A stretch of 64,000 nt of DNA. It comes from SABI01 sp028532915 (GTDB lineage Bacteria > Spirochaetota > Spirochaetia > Sphaerochaetales > Sphaerochaetaceae). The DNA is taken from the NCBI GenBank assembly GCA_963677225.1, contig OY781923.1, positions 1,798,001-1,862,000 on the forward strand, in the 5' to 3' direction. Numbering within the stretch: the first letter of the stretch is position 1; the number at the start of each line of letters is the position of its first letter. The position numbers and the translations under genes are program-made. The notes below the pieces were generated by a model, which was not told the origin of the DNA, did not search any database, and worked only from the letters and a program-made list of their open reading frames with translations. Shown piece by piece: positions 33,787 through 43,119 of this stretch.

Positions 33787-35559
33787 TCACATAGACTCCA
33801 AAAATGGGATTCCTACTAACGCATAGGCATTTTTCAAGACTTGCAATACCATTTCAACCAATGTGACTCTGGCCTTGATAAGGACAGAGCTCTGTGCTTT
33901 CAAGACAGCATGATCATGATAGTACCTGCTAAACAAACGTGACAGATCGTACAGATAGGAGGTAATAACGGAAGGATTATACTCTTTTGCCCCTTCCAAG
34001 ACAAGAGAAGGGAACAATGCGATCTGTTTTATAAGTTCCCGCTCTTCCTGAAGATCGAGAACAGCCGGATCGAACTCTATGCCATCGAAATCATGCTTCA
34101 TTTCATCCCATTTTTTCAGCATGCTTGAGATTCTTGCTCCCATATACTGAAGGTACGGTCCGGTATTACCGCTGAACGATATCGAATCGTCGGGATTGAA
34201 TATCATATCCTTCGTCGTTGTCGTCTGCAATAGATAATAGTTCAAAGCTCCGAGAGCGATGGAAGCACTTACCTTATCTACGTCACCGACGATATCCTCT
34301 CTTGCCTTCCCGATGATCTCCTGCTTCGCAAGCGAGGTGAGAGAGTCGAACAGATCATCCGCATCGACAACAGTTCCCTCTCTGCTTTTCATCTTCCCGT
34401 CCGGCAGGTTCACCATGCCGTAGGAAAGGTGGTGAAGATCTTTCGCCCACTCGTATCCGAGTTTCTCGAGAACGTAGAACAGCACCTTGAAATGATAGGA
34501 CTGTTCACTGGCAACGACATAAATGAGTGAATCGAACGGCCATTTCTCATGTCTCTGAATCGCAGTCCCGATATCCTGAGTGAGGTAGAGTGAAGTGCCG
34601 TCTTTTCTCAGGACGACCTTTTTGTCGAGATTGATCTCCGAAAGGTCTATCCAGACACTGCCATCCTCCTCCTTATAGAACACACCATTTTCCAATCCCT
34701 TGAGAATATTGTCTTTTCCGAGCATATAGGTGTCGCTTTCATAGTAGTAGGCATCAAAGGATACTCCCGTCTTTTTGTAGGTCTGTTCGACTCCGTCGAT
34801 AGTCCAACCGTTCATCCTGTTCCACAGGGAGAGTACCTCCTCATCACCGTTTTCCCATTTCTTCAGCATCTGCTGAGCCTGTTCGGTGGCACTCGGGTCC
34901 TCTTTCTCCCATTGGGCAAAACGCACATAGTATTTCCCCACCAGATGATCGCCTTTGATACCGGCGCTTTCCGGAGTCTCTCCGTCGGAAAATTTCTGAT
35001 AAGCCAGCATCGATTTGCAGATGTGGACTCCGCGGTTGTTGATCAGATTCACCTTCTGCACTTCTGCACCGTTAGCTTTAAGTATGGCTGAGACACTCTC
35101 TCCGATCGCATCATTTCTCAGATGGCCGAGATGTAGAGGTTTGTTCGTGTTCGGACAGCTGAACTCGACCATGATCCTCTTTCCTTTGAGATACGACGTA
35201 TGTCCGTAAGAATCTTTCTCATTTGAGACCCTTGTATAGACATCCCGGGCGAGAGAGCTCACATCAAGACGGATATTCAGATAGGGTCCTGCAGGAAGTA
35301 TGGAGGATTCGCTCACACCACAGACTCCGACGAGCCGTTCTTTCAGCATTGATACGATCTGGGCCGGAGAGGATCGAAAGACTTTTGCGAACGGGAACAA
35401 AGGAAATGCAAGATCTCCCATCTCCGGTTTCGGCGGAATCTGTACCGAAAGAGGACCTGCCTTCAGTAATTCTTTCTCATCAATCGATTTCTCTTTTGCA
35501 AGCAGGACCAGCTGTTCGCTGATCAGTTGCCTCCACTGTTCTTTTACCTGTTGTATCAT
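33787..35559 (-). CDS. argS: Arginyl-tRNA synthetase
   Basis: Charges tRNA-Arg. The 590-residue class I enzyme has an N-terminal Add-1 domain, the HIGH equivalent HLGH in CPNTNKPLHLGHLRNDAIG (about residue 135), the GDHLVGKYYV insertion and a C-terminal anticodon-binding DALR domain. As is usual for ArgS, there is no canonical KMSKS; the equivalent region is MKSREGTVV. ATG 35559 follows GGAG by nine bases; the open frame to 35724 is an upstream extension without family support. Divergent from cysE. Confidence 0.97.
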   Translation of the reverse strand: MIQQVKEQWRQLISEQLVLLAKEKSIDEKELLKAGPLSVQIPPKPEMGDLAFPLFPFAKVFRSSPAQIVSMLKERLVGVCGVSESSILPAGPYLNIRLDVSSLARDVYTRVSNEKDSYGHTSYLKGKRIMVEFSCPNTNKPLHLGHLRNDAIGESVSAILKANGAEVQKVNLINNRGVHICKSMLAYQKFSDGETPESAGIKGDHLVGKYYVRFAQWEKEDPSATEQAQQMLKKWENGDEEVLSLWNRMNGWTIDGVEQTYKKTGVSFDAYYYESDTYMLGKDNILKGLENGVFYKEEDGSVWIDLSEINLDKKVVLRKDGTSLYLTQDIGTAIQRHEKWPFDSLIYVVASEQSYHFKVLFYVLEKLGYEWAKDLHHLSYGMVNLPDGKMKSREGTVVDADDLFDSLTSLAKQEIIGKAREDIVGDVDKVSASIALGALNYYLLQTTTTKDMIFNPDDSISFSGNTGPYLQYMGARISSMLKKWDEMKHDFDGIEFDPAVLDLQEERELIKQIALFPSLVLEGAKEYNPSVITSYLYDLSRLFSRYYHDHAVLKAQSSVLIKARVTLVEMVLQVLKNAYALVGIPFLESM

Positions 35560-35689
35560 TACGATATACTCCACATCATTATCTTCAAATTCATTGCTCA
35601 CTATACAAATAAGTCGGGCAGATATGCAATAGAGAGAAGACGGCTTGTTAAAATTAGCCCTTCTATATATAGTTTCATCAGGAGAGCAT

Positions 35690-36625
35690 ATGAAAAAAAC
35701 ATCTCTAGACATTTCCCAGTTCATTCCGGATTACCTGAACAGCTTCGACCGTTTCGGTAAATCCTGCTTTATAACCTTCAGACCGGCTCCGAACAGGGTA
35801 ACGCTGCAGTCGATCATCTCCGATGTTTTCGAGCTTCTGTTTCCCGGCCGTTCCGGCGGGAGTGTTCTGAATAAAACAACCGTAGTCCCTCACATCGAAA
35901 CATTGATGAAGCGGGTCTGTGACAATCTCGAACATCAGATATTCCTAGGCTGGTTTCATGACAATCCGTATCAGCTTGATGAAAATGACACACAGCAGTA
36001 CGAGCAGATAGCACGTGAGACGATCATAGATCTGATGAAAGCCCTTCCCGAACTTCGCGTGATGATGAAGGAGGATGCCCAGGCCGCCTATGACGGAGAC
36101 CCTGCAGCCACGAACGTACAGGAGACCATCCTGACCTACCCCGGAATCTGCGCTCTTACGATCCACAGGATCGCTCATTTCCTTTACAAGAAGAAAGTAC
36201 CCCTGATCCCCAGAATGATCAGCGAGATTCTTCATAACCAGACCGGAATCGATATACACCCCGGAGCGACCATCGGCAGAGCCCTGTTCATAGATCACGG
36301 TACTGGTGTTGTTATCGGTGAAACGAGTATCATCGGAAATAACGTGAAGATCTATCAGGGAGTCACCCTAGGTTCGCTCAGTTTCCCTAAAGATGCCTGC
36401 GGTACGCTCATCCGGGGGACGAAAAGACATCCGACTATCGCTGATTACGTGACCATCTACGCGAATGCTACGATTCTGGGCGATATCAAAATCGGGGAAC
36501 ATACGATCATCGGATCATCTGCATGGATCCATCATGACATCCCGTCCCATTCCTTCGTTCAGAACGAACCGCCACAGGCGATCATACGTGAAAGGTATGG
36601 AAGGAAAGAGAAAAAAGATGATTAA
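35690..36625 (+). CDS. cysE: Serine O-acetyltransferase
   Basis: Makes O-acetylserine for cysteine synthesis. The 311-residue product has an alpha-helical N-terminal domain of about 180 residues and a left-handed beta-helix domain with hexapeptide repeats: GIDIHPGATIGRALFIDHGTG (quoted in parts), VVIGETSIIGNNVKIYQGVTLG, and the catalytic His in IDHGTG. The length is near the longer plant/EpsC-like group, not the 273-residue E. coli type. GGAGAG precedes ATG 35690. Its last four bases overlap the convergent AraC-family gene. Confidence 0.92.
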   Translation: MKKTSLDISQFIPDYLNSFDRFGKSCFITFRPAPNRVTLQSIISDVFELLFPGRSGGSVLNKTTVVPHIETLMKRVCDNLEHQIFLGWFHDNPYQLDENDTQQYEQIARETIIDLMKALPELRVMMKEDAQAAYDGDPAATNVQETILTYPGICALTIHRIAHFLYKKKVPLIPRMISEILHNQTGIDIHPGATIGRALFIDHGTGVVIGETSIIGNNVKIYQGVTLGSLSFPKDACGTLIRGTKRHPTIADYVTIYANATILGDIKIGEHTIIGSSAWIHHDIPSHSFVQNEPPQAIIRERYGRKEKKDD

Positions 36626-37371
36626 CGGTCATGGACCATGTTGATGTATTCTGAGGGAGTCTGGTTACAGTAACGTTTGAACACTTTCGAAAAGTAGTTG
36701 CTGTCACTGAACCCCAGCATGCTTGAAACATCCTTGATGGAAACCTCTCCGCTTTCGAAATAGAGCTTCGCAAGGCTCATTCTCTGCTTGCTCACATATG
36801 CGGGGATGGACATCCCCGTCTCTTTCTTGAATTTTCTCGAGATATGGGAAATGTGGGTATTATGCATCCTTCCCAGATCTTCGATTCTCACATCTTCTGT
36901 GAGGTGGACGGTTAGGTAAGTGACTATCTGTTTGATCATCGGGGAATAGCTGCTTACGGAGAAATCGAGAACAGCCTTTGCATAATCGAGCGCAATCTGT
37001 CCGTAAAGGACCTCATCAAGATGGGTGACAGAGACAGCATGTTCTATCATGAGAATAAACTTATTGCTCATCGTATGAAGATAGAGTGCCTGAAGTCCTC
37101 CCTGCCTTGCTGCATTTCGGCACAGTGCATTCAGTGCTATCAGGTGGTTTTTACAGCAGCGCAACGCCTTCGAGGCGATTTTATTGCCGTCACAGCATGT
37201 GGAACCGAAACTGTTGCGCCTCATGGCCAGAATGTCTTCGACTTTATAGGGGTTTCCCCAGCGAATGGCATGAAGGAGCTCCTGCTCGAGCTCATAGGAA
37301 CGTTCTATCTGTACTAGATTCAGATTTTCCGGTAGTTTTGACTCATTTCCAAATTGATTGTTTTCTTCCAT
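36622..37371 (-). CDS. AraC-family transcriptional regulator
   Basis: A 249-residue regulator. The C-terminal two-HTH AraC domain is at about 150-246 (VRIEDLGRMHNTHISHISRKFKKETG, then VSIKDVSSMLGFSDSNYFSKVFKRY, quoted in parts). The N-terminal 150 residues have no recognised ligand-binding fold but contain RAIRWGNPYKVEDIL-like helices and six Cys or His (including STCCDGNK and RCCKNHL), so a redox or metal response is possible. ATG 37371 follows GGTGGA; a longer frame to 37416 is less likely. It is divergent from the SDR gene and may regulate it. Confidence 0.88.
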   Translation of the reverse strand: MEENNQFGNESKLPENLNLVQIERSYELEQELLHAIRWGNPYKVEDILAMRRNSFGSTCCDGNKIASKALRCCKNHLIALNALCRNAARQGGLQALYLHTMSNKFILMIEHAVSVTHLDEVLYGQIALDYAKAVLDFSVSSYSPMIKQIVTYLTVHLTEDVRIEDLGRMHNTHISHISRKFKKETGMSIPAYVSKQRMSLAKLYFESGEVSIKDVSSMLGFSDSNYFSKVFKRYCNQTPSEYINMVHDR

Positions 37372-37578
37372 ACTTCCACCTGATATAAGAATAGCCATCT
37401 TTATTCGTAAAAGCAAGCATCAAAGTATATTCTCATTCTTAATCCCCGCATTTAAAGCCTAGAATAATGATATACTACAAACAGAACATTCTTGCAATGA
37501 GTACAAGATTCACATATCACTTTAAAAACCGGCGTAATCTTGATAGTATGTCGGCAGAGAACAATATAAAGGAGAAAT

Positions 37579-38418
37579 ATGCAAATGGAGTGGTCGTTTA
37601 CAGACAAGGTTGTCGTCGTGACAGGCGCCGGAGGTGTCTTATGTAGTGAATTTTCCCGTCACTTTGCCGAACTCGGTGCGAAGGTAGCTCTTCTCAACCG
37701 TTCGGAGGCAAAGATAGAAGCGTTGGAGAAAGAGCTCACGGAAAAAGGGTATACAGCAAAAGCATACCGGTGTGATGTACTTGATAAAAACCGGCTTCAA
37801 GAGGTCCATCAGCAAATAAAAGAAGACCTGGGGTCTGTAGACATTCTGGTAAACGGTGCCGGAGGTAATATGGACGCCGCTAATACCTCGAACGAGTACC
37901 ATGAAAGAGAGATCGATCCTTCAGTCAGAGATTTCTTCAAACTCGATTCTACGGCCATTTCCGATGTCTTTACTTTGAATTTCATGGGGACGCTTCTTCC
38001 GACGCAGACGTTCGCATCCGATATGTGCGCCAAAGAAGGATGTTCCATTCTGAACGTCTCTTCTATGTCATCCTACAATCCTCTCACGAAGGTCCTGGGC
38101 TATTCGGCAGCCAAGGCTGCAGTGAACAATCTCACCCAATGGCTGGCCGTTCATTTCTCCCATATGGGAATAAGGGTGAATGCTGTAGCTCCGGGATTTT
38201 TCAGCACAAAACAGAATAGAAGCCTTCTGTTCGACAGCGAGGGAAATCCGAGCGCGAGAAGCCGCAAGATCCTGGACGGAACTCCGATGGGAAGATTCGG
38301 TGTTCCCGAAGATCTGCTCGGAACAGTTACCTATCTGACAGATCATAACGCCTCAGGTTTCGTCACCGGCGTGATCATCCCGGTAGACGGAGGATTCAAC
38401 GCCTATTCAGGAGTGTAG
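37579..38418 (+). CDS. SDR oxidoreductase, D-mannonate/fructuronate reductase-like
   Basis: An NAD(P)-dependent short-chain dehydrogenase of 279 residues. It has the cofactor motif TGAGGVLCSEF (about 16-26), the NGAGG motif, and the catalytic Ser and YxxxK in SSMSSYNPL and GYSAAKAAV. The C-terminal stretch IRVNAVAPGFF-TKQNR, GTPMGRFGVPEDL and FVTGVIIPVDGGF is diagnostic of the group that includes Bacillus UxuB-type D-mannonate oxidoreductases. It likely reduces fructuronate or a related keto-acid sugar. AAGGAG lies four bases before ATG 37579. It is divergent from an AraC regulator; the stop overlaps the convergent mtaB by 12 bases. Confidence 0.85.
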   Translation: MQMEWSFTDKVVVVTGAGGVLCSEFSRHFAELGAKVALLNRSEAKIEALEKELTEKGYTAKAYRCDVLDKNRLQEVHQQIKEDLGSVDILVNGAGGNMDAANTSNEYHEREIDPSVRDFFKLDSTAISDVFTLNFMGTLLPTQTFASDMCAKEGCSILNVSSMSSYNPLTKVLGYSAAKAAVNNLTQWLAVHFSHMGIRVNAVAPGFFSTKQNRSLLFDSEGNPSARSRKILDGTPMGRFGVPEDLLGTVTYLTDHNASGFVTGVIIPVDGGFNAYSGV

Positions 38419-39738
38419 GACATCTTCAAAGACAGCAATGAGCTGTCCGTCCGATTCTCTATGATCGATTCTTGCACGAATCAAAGCCCCCCGCCCGATA
38501 TCCGGCGGGGCTTGTGTGACGATCACCTTGAGATAATTTTCACAGATCCCGTGCAGCTGCTGACGGCTTTCTTTTTCCAGAAGCACCTGCACGCTCTTTC
38601 CGATATGTCTGTCGATATATCTTCTGTAATGTACGGCTGAAAGTGAACGGAGCCTGGATGCTCTTTGGTCTCTCACATATTCGGGTGACCTGTCTTTGGC
38701 TCCCCAGAGGGGAGTCTGAGGTCTCGGAGAAAAGGGGAAGACATGCAGCTGTGTGATCTCGAGTTCTTTCAAACGGTTGAAGCTTTCTTCAAATTCCCGA
38801 TCGTACTCTCCCGGAAGACCTGTGATCATATCTGCTGCGATGAACGGATCATCTTTCACCTCACGAAGACGTTCGACACACTCGAACACCGTATCATGAT
38901 GATAATGACGGTCGACTCTGTCCAGCACGCTGTCACAGAGAGACTGCAGAGGCAGATGAAAATGAGGCTGAATCTGGTCGGACTTGAGTATCTCATAGAG
39001 CCCTTCAGTAAAACTGTCCGGTTCGAGAGAACTGAGCCTGATTCTCACATGCGGATGAAGAACTGCAACCAGCCGTTCAAGAAGATGTTCAAGATGCTTA
39101 TCCTTATCTTCATAGGCACTGAGATTCACTCCGGTGAGAACGATTTCCTTGTAACCGCTGTCTTGAAGAGAGAGCGCGCGGGTGATGACCTCGTCCATCG
39201 CAAGAGAGACCGATTTCCCTCTGGCTATCGTCACTCTGCAGTAACCGCAGCTGTTATCACATCCATCCTGAACTTTCAGAAAAGATCTGGAATGGAGCGA
39301 GAAACTGACCGCATCATAGTCGAACGAACTGATTGAATCTTTTTCATCGTCGAGAGCACTTCTTACCGCATCGAGCAGATCCACCGAGGCGATCAGTCTC
39401 TTCTGCAGCAACGAAGGGAGATGCAAAAGTTTAGGTTTGCTTTCCAGAGGGATCACCACCACCCTTTCTCCGAGTGAAGAAAGAAGCCCGCTTTCCATCT
39501 GTGCGTAGCATCCCGTGGTGATCACTACCCCATCCCCGTTATCGTGAAGGAACTTTCTGATCATCCTTCTTGCCTTCTGCTCGGCCTTGCTGGTGACCGT
39601 ACAGGTGTTGACTATATATATATCGGCAGTTTCACCGGAATCGACCAGTGAAAAACCTTCGTGAGTGAAAGCATCGGCGATAGCTTCGCTTTCACACTGG
39701 TTCAGCTTACACCCAAGGGTGTAGACATACACTCTCAT
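38407..39738 (-). CDS. mtaB: tRNA t6A37 methylthiotransferase MtaB
   Basis: A radical-SAM enzyme that converts t6A to ms2t6A at position 37 of tRNAs reading ANN codons. The 443-residue product has the N-terminal MTTase domain with three cluster Cys (TLGCKLNQCES, NTCTVT, TTGCYAQ), the radical-SAM CxxxCxxC in GCDNSCGYC at about residue 155, and a C-terminal TRAM-like domain. GGAGG precedes ATG 39738, which overlaps the tyrA stop in ATGA. The short C-X-X-Q spacing and length favour MtaB over MiaB or RimO. Confidence 0.92.
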   Translation of the reverse strand: MRVYVYTLGCKLNQCESEAIADAFTHEGFSLVDSGETADIYIVNTCTVTSKAEQKARRMIRKFLHDNGDGVVITTGCYAQMESGLLSSLGERVVVIPLESKPKLLHLPSLLQKRLIASVDLLDAVRSALDDEKDSISSFDYDAVSFSLHSRSFLKVQDGCDNSCGYCRVTIARGKSVSLAMDEVITRALSLQDSGYKEIVLTGVNLSAYEDKDKHLEHLLERLVAVLHPHVRIRLSSLEPDSFTEGLYEILKSDQIQPHFHLPLQSLCDSVLDRVDRHYHHDTVFECVERLREVKDDPFIAADMITGLPGEYDREFEESFNRLKELEITQLHVFPFSPRPQTPLWGAKDRSPEYVRDQRASRLRSLSAVHYRRYIDRHIGKSVQVLLEKESRQQLHGICENYLKVIVTQAPPDIGRGALIRARIDHRESDGQLIAVFEDVLHS

Positions 39739-40484
39739 GAATCCTCCATAGGCTTGCGGTCCTGCTGCCTGAGCAGCTCGAGTATGGAATCGATAGCCTT
39801 TTCCAGTTGCCGGTGCATGTCTGAAGCGAACGGGTTGTACCGCTGCAGGTCGAAAAACAGCTGAAGAGGGTCATTGCATGTCTGTTCCACAATGTTCATC
39901 AGATTGTGATACCCGACCGTGGCAAGCTCAGTAGGCTGAAGATCAAGTTCATTGAGCATCCTTCCTACAAAGTGAGTGACTCCCTGTGAATATGCGGCTT
40001 CTCTATCGTGCTGTTCGGGAGTCATGGGAATCACCTGAAGCTCCATGTCCCTGAAAACAGTTTCCCAGTATTCACCTTCGCTTTCTTTACACCGTAACGG
40101 ATGATAAACGAGGGGAAGGCCTTTTATCCCGTTCTTCCCCGAATCGGGGCCGAACATCGGGTGAGTCGCGATAAGCGATATATCTTCAGGTAATATCGTA
40201 CTCATCAGGTCAGAGGGATATACCTTTACCGAACAGGTATCGATGATTGTCGTTCCCGGACGCAATTCGCCCTGTATGGATAGGAGAACTTCCTTCAGCG
40301 ATGAAATAGCAACGCATAGGAAGATAACATCACAATCGAGGAGGGTCTTTTTGTCGACGACCTTGAATCCCTGTGATGCGATCTTTCTGCTGCTTCTGTT
40401 ATAACCTACTACATCCATGTGCTGCGCCAGTTGTCGAGCCCAGAATGTTCCGAACCGGCCTAAGCCGTATACACCAACTTTCAT
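39735..40484 (-). CDS. tyrA: Prephenate/arogenate dehydrogenase family protein
   Basis: The NAD(P)-dependent step to tyrosine. The 249-residue product has the Rossmann motif VGVYGLGRFGTFWA (about 3-16), CDVIFLCVAISS, IDTCSVKVYP and the substrate-binding His in THPMFGPDSG, as in TyrA enzymes without a chorismate mutase domain. Two starts are possible: ATG 40484 (chosen, because it matches the family N-terminus) and ATG 40499; neither has a clear ribosome site. It forms an operon with mtaB. Tyrosine synthesis is inferred from the family only; no other aro gene is in the window. Confidence 0.82.
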   Translation of the reverse strand: MKVGVYGLGRFGTFWARQLAQHMDVVGYNRSSRKIASQGFKVVDKKTLLDCDVIFLCVAISSLKEVLLSIQGELRPGTTIIDTCSVKVYPSDLMSTILPEDISLIATHPMFGPDSGKNGIKGLPLVYHPLRCKESEGEYWETVFRDMELQVIPMTPEQHDREAAYSQGVTHFVGRMLNELDLQPTELATVGYHNLMNIVEQTCNDPLQLFFDLQRYNPFASDMHRQLEKAIDSILELLRQQDRKPMEDS

Positions 40485-40615
40485 ACTAGCAAAGAGCATA
40501 TCATAAATATGATAAGGCGTACAATCTGCTGAAAAACAAAGGAAAGGGGATATAACACTTTTCCCAGATGTGGTATTCTTGTCTAAGATAATTATTAGAT
40601 TGAGAGGAAGTTACT

Positions 40616-41611
40616 ATGTCATTTTCACAAACAATGAAAGAGAAAGCCATTGCTCTGCAGAAGACCCTTGTTTTGCCTGAGGGCCTGGAGAAAAGAACCA
40701 TGATGGCGGCAAGAAAAGTTTTAGATGAAAAGATCGCAGGGAAGGTCATCCTCCTCGGAGAAGAGAAGGAAATGGTTTCTCTTGCCGGTGAATTGAATGT
40801 CGACCTCAGCGGTATAACAATCGTCGATCCGCAGACAGATTCAAGAATCAGCCAATACGGTAAAGAATATTACGAACTGAGAAAGCATAAGGGAATGACC
40901 GAAGAGCAGGCTGTCAAGGATATCACAAGTCCTCTGCGATTCGGAGCGATGATGGTCCGCCTCGGTGACGCCGATGCCATGGTTGCAGGTGCCCAGAATA
41001 CCACCGGAGATGTTCTCAGAGCATCTTTTCAGATCATAAAGACAAAAGAAGGAATCAAAAGCGCATCTTCCTGTTTCGTGATGGAGACTCCTGCCTCGGA
41101 TCTGGGTGCTGACGGATCTTTCATCTTCAGCGACTGTGCAACGATCCCGAATCCGACCAGCGAACAGCTCGCAGAGATCGCCATCGCTTCCGCCCAATCG
41201 TGTCAGACCTATCTGGACACCACTCCCGCAGTGGCCCTGCTGAGCTATTCCACAAAAGGAAGTGCAAGCGGTCCTCTGGTTGATAAAGTGACCGAAGCTC
41301 TGGCCATCGTGAAAGAAAAGGCCCCGCAGCTGCTCGTCGACGGAGAACTTCAGCTTGATGCCGCCATCATCGATTCGGTCGGAAGCAGCAAAGCTCCTTC
41401 CTCTCCCGTGGCTGGAAAGGCTAATACTCTTATCTTCCCTGACCTCCAGGCAGGCAACATCGGCTACAAACTTGTCCAGCGTCTTGCGAAAGCTCAGGCA
41501 TACGGTCCTATCCTTCAGGGATTCGCAAAACCTGTGAGCGATCTTTCGAGAGGCTGCAGTGTCGAAGATATCGTGGTAACAAGTGCAATAACATTGTCAC
41601 AAGCAAAATAA
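40616..41611 (+). CDS. pta: Phosphate acetyltransferase
   Basis: Interconverts acetyl-CoA and acetyl phosphate, a key step in acetate-forming fermentation. The 331-residue product is the short Pta form without the N-terminal regulatory domain. It has EGLEKRTMMAA, RFGAMMVRLGDADAMVAGAQNTTGDVLRA (quoted in part), DCATIPNPT, LLSYSTKGSASG, SPVAGKANTLIFPDLQAGNIGYK and the terminal DLSRGCSVEDIV. GAGGAAG precedes the ATG. It ends in a terminator; acetate kinase is not in the window. Confidence 0.96.
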   Translation: MSFSQTMKEKAIALQKTLVLPEGLEKRTMMAARKVLDEKIAGKVILLGEEKEMVSLAGELNVDLSGITIVDPQTDSRISQYGKEYYELRKHKGMTEEQAVKDITSPLRFGAMMVRLGDADAMVAGAQNTTGDVLRASFQIIKTKEGIKSASSCFVMETPASDLGADGSFIFSDCATIPNPTSEQLAEIAIASAQSCQTYLDTTPAVALLSYSTKGSASGPLVDKVTEALAIVKEKAPQLLVDGELQLDAAIIDSVGSSKAPSSPVAGKANTLIFPDLQAGNIGYKLVQRLAKAQAYGPILQGFAKPVSDLSRGCSVEDIVVTSAITLSQAK

Positions 41612-41636
41612 GATGCTACAACATGGAGACATCATG

Positions 41637-41663
41637 AAAAAGGCCACATTCTGTGGTCTTTTT
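41637..41663 (+). terminator. Terminator of pta
   Basis: A 12-bp stem with one G-T wobble (AAAAAGGCCACA / TGTGGTCTTTTT) around a TTC loop, 25 bases after the pta stop. The following gene begins 25 bases further on and may depend on read-through. Confidence 0.8.
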
Positions 41664-41688
41664 CTTTCTGAAAGGATATGACCAATCG

Positions 41689-43119
41689 ATGAAAAAGAGT
41701 GCTATCACAAAAAAGAGGATCTCACTGACCGACGGTTCACGTTCTCCGAACATGACTATCTGGATGCTTTCATGGCCTGTGATACTGGATCAGACCTTTC
41801 AGACCCTCATCCAGTACATCGATACTGCGATGGTGGGTTCTCTCGGACCGGTAGCGACTGCAGCGGTTGCGGTGAACACATCGACGATCTGGCTGGTCAA
41901 TGGAGTGATGTACTCGTTCGGAGCAGCATATTCTGTAGTCATAGCCCGATATATCGGAGCACAGGAATCTGACAATATTCAAAAGAGCGTGAAACAGGCT
42001 TTTCTTGCGATGATCTCTCTATCTCTCATCATCACCCTAGTTATGAGCATCGTGAGCAGACATCTTGCAATCTGGCTCGGCGTCGAACAGAAGGTAGTCA
42101 GTGATGCTGTCGACTATATGAAGATCATCGCGATAAGCTATCCGTTTTTCATAACCTTCATCTTTCTTTCAAACATGATCCGTTCCAGCGGGGATACGAA
42201 GACCCCTCTGATAAGCAATATCGTGACGAACCTTTTCAATATCACAGGAAACTTCCTCCTTATTTTCCCAACCAGGGAGATCACCTTCCTTTCAAGAGAA
42301 TTCACGGTATACGGTGCCGGCCTCGGAGTGAAAGGTGCCGCAATAGCTACGCTGATCTCGCATATCCTTTCGGCCTCCATATTACTGACGATAGTGCTGA
42401 CCAAAGATTCTCCGCTAAAGATCTCCCTGAAAAAATTCTCGTGGCGGTTCGATCCGATAATCTCGCATCAAGTCCTCAGAGTAGGCCTTCCGATGGCTCT
42501 GGAACGGATAACTCTCTCTTCGGGACAGATCGTTCTCACCTCTCTGGTCACGAACCTGGGAACAGTCTCACTCGCAGCTCACCATCTCGCGATCACCGCA
42601 GAATCGATCACCTTCATGCCGGTCAGCGGATTCTCTTTAGCCTCGGCAACACTCGTTGCACAGGCGCTGGGAGCGAAAAAACGGGAGATGGCGAAAGACT
42701 TTGCCAGAAGAACACTCATCGGAGGGATAGTGCTGATGAGTGTGACCGGAACAGGCATGTACCTTGCCGCAGTACAGCTGATGTCGTTCTTCACTCAGGA
42801 TATTGAAGTGATAACCCTCGGCGCGAGAGTCTTACGGATAGAGGCATTCGCCCAGCCGTTCTTTGCCATGAGTATCGTCATCGGAGGAATTCTCAGAGGT
42901 GCCGGTGATACGAAATGGCCCTTCATCTTCTCAATCATCGGGATGTGGTTCGTCAGACTCCTTCCGGCTTTCGTTCTCATCACATTCTTCAACGGCACAC
43001 TGATCGTCGGGTGGGTCTGCATGGTGGCCGATCTTGTGGTAAGGGGTTCACTGAATTTTCACAGATACCGAAGCGGCAAATGGCTTGATGTCTGGGTCAA
43101 TCCAGAAAAAGATCGGTAA
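41689..43119 (+). CDS. MATE-family multidrug/Na+ antiporter
   Basis: A 476-residue inner-membrane exporter with 12 hydrophobic segments in two similar halves. Family signs are PVILDQTFQTLIQYIDTAMVG (quoted in part), NTSTIWLVNG, and MIRSSGDTKTP in the first half with GGILRGAGDTKWPF in the second. Drug or metabolite export coupled to Na+ or H+ is the family role; the substrate is unknown. ATG 41689 has AAAGGA 12 bases upstream. The 3' end overlaps the convergent rsmA by 23 bases. Confidence 0.92.
   Translation: MKKSAITKKRISLTDGSRSPNMTIWMLSWPVILDQTFQTLIQYIDTAMVGSLGPVATAAVAVNTSTIWLVNGVMYSFGAAYSVVIARYIGAQESDNIQKSVKQAFLAMISLSLIITLVMSIVSRHLAIWLGVEQKVVSDAVDYMKIIAISYPFFITFIFLSNMIRSSGDTKTPLISNIVTNLFNITGNFLLIFPTREITFLSREFTVYGAGLGVKGAAIATLISHILSASILLTIVLTKDSPLKISLKKFSWRFDPIISHQVLRVGLPMALERITLSSGQIVLTSLVTNLGTVSLAAHHLAITAESITFMPVSGFSLASATLVAQALGAKKREMAKDFARRTLIGGIVLMSVTGTGMYLAAVQLMSFFTQDIEVITLGARVLRIEAFAQPFFAMSIVIGGILRGAGDTKWPFIFSIIGMWFVRLLPAFVLITFFNGTLIVGWVCMVADLVVRGSLNFHRYRSGKWLDVWVNPEKDR

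Noticed and set aside
33350..33826. 158-codon + strand open frame across rplU
   Set aside because: Antisense to two ribosomal protein genes and to a clear promoter.
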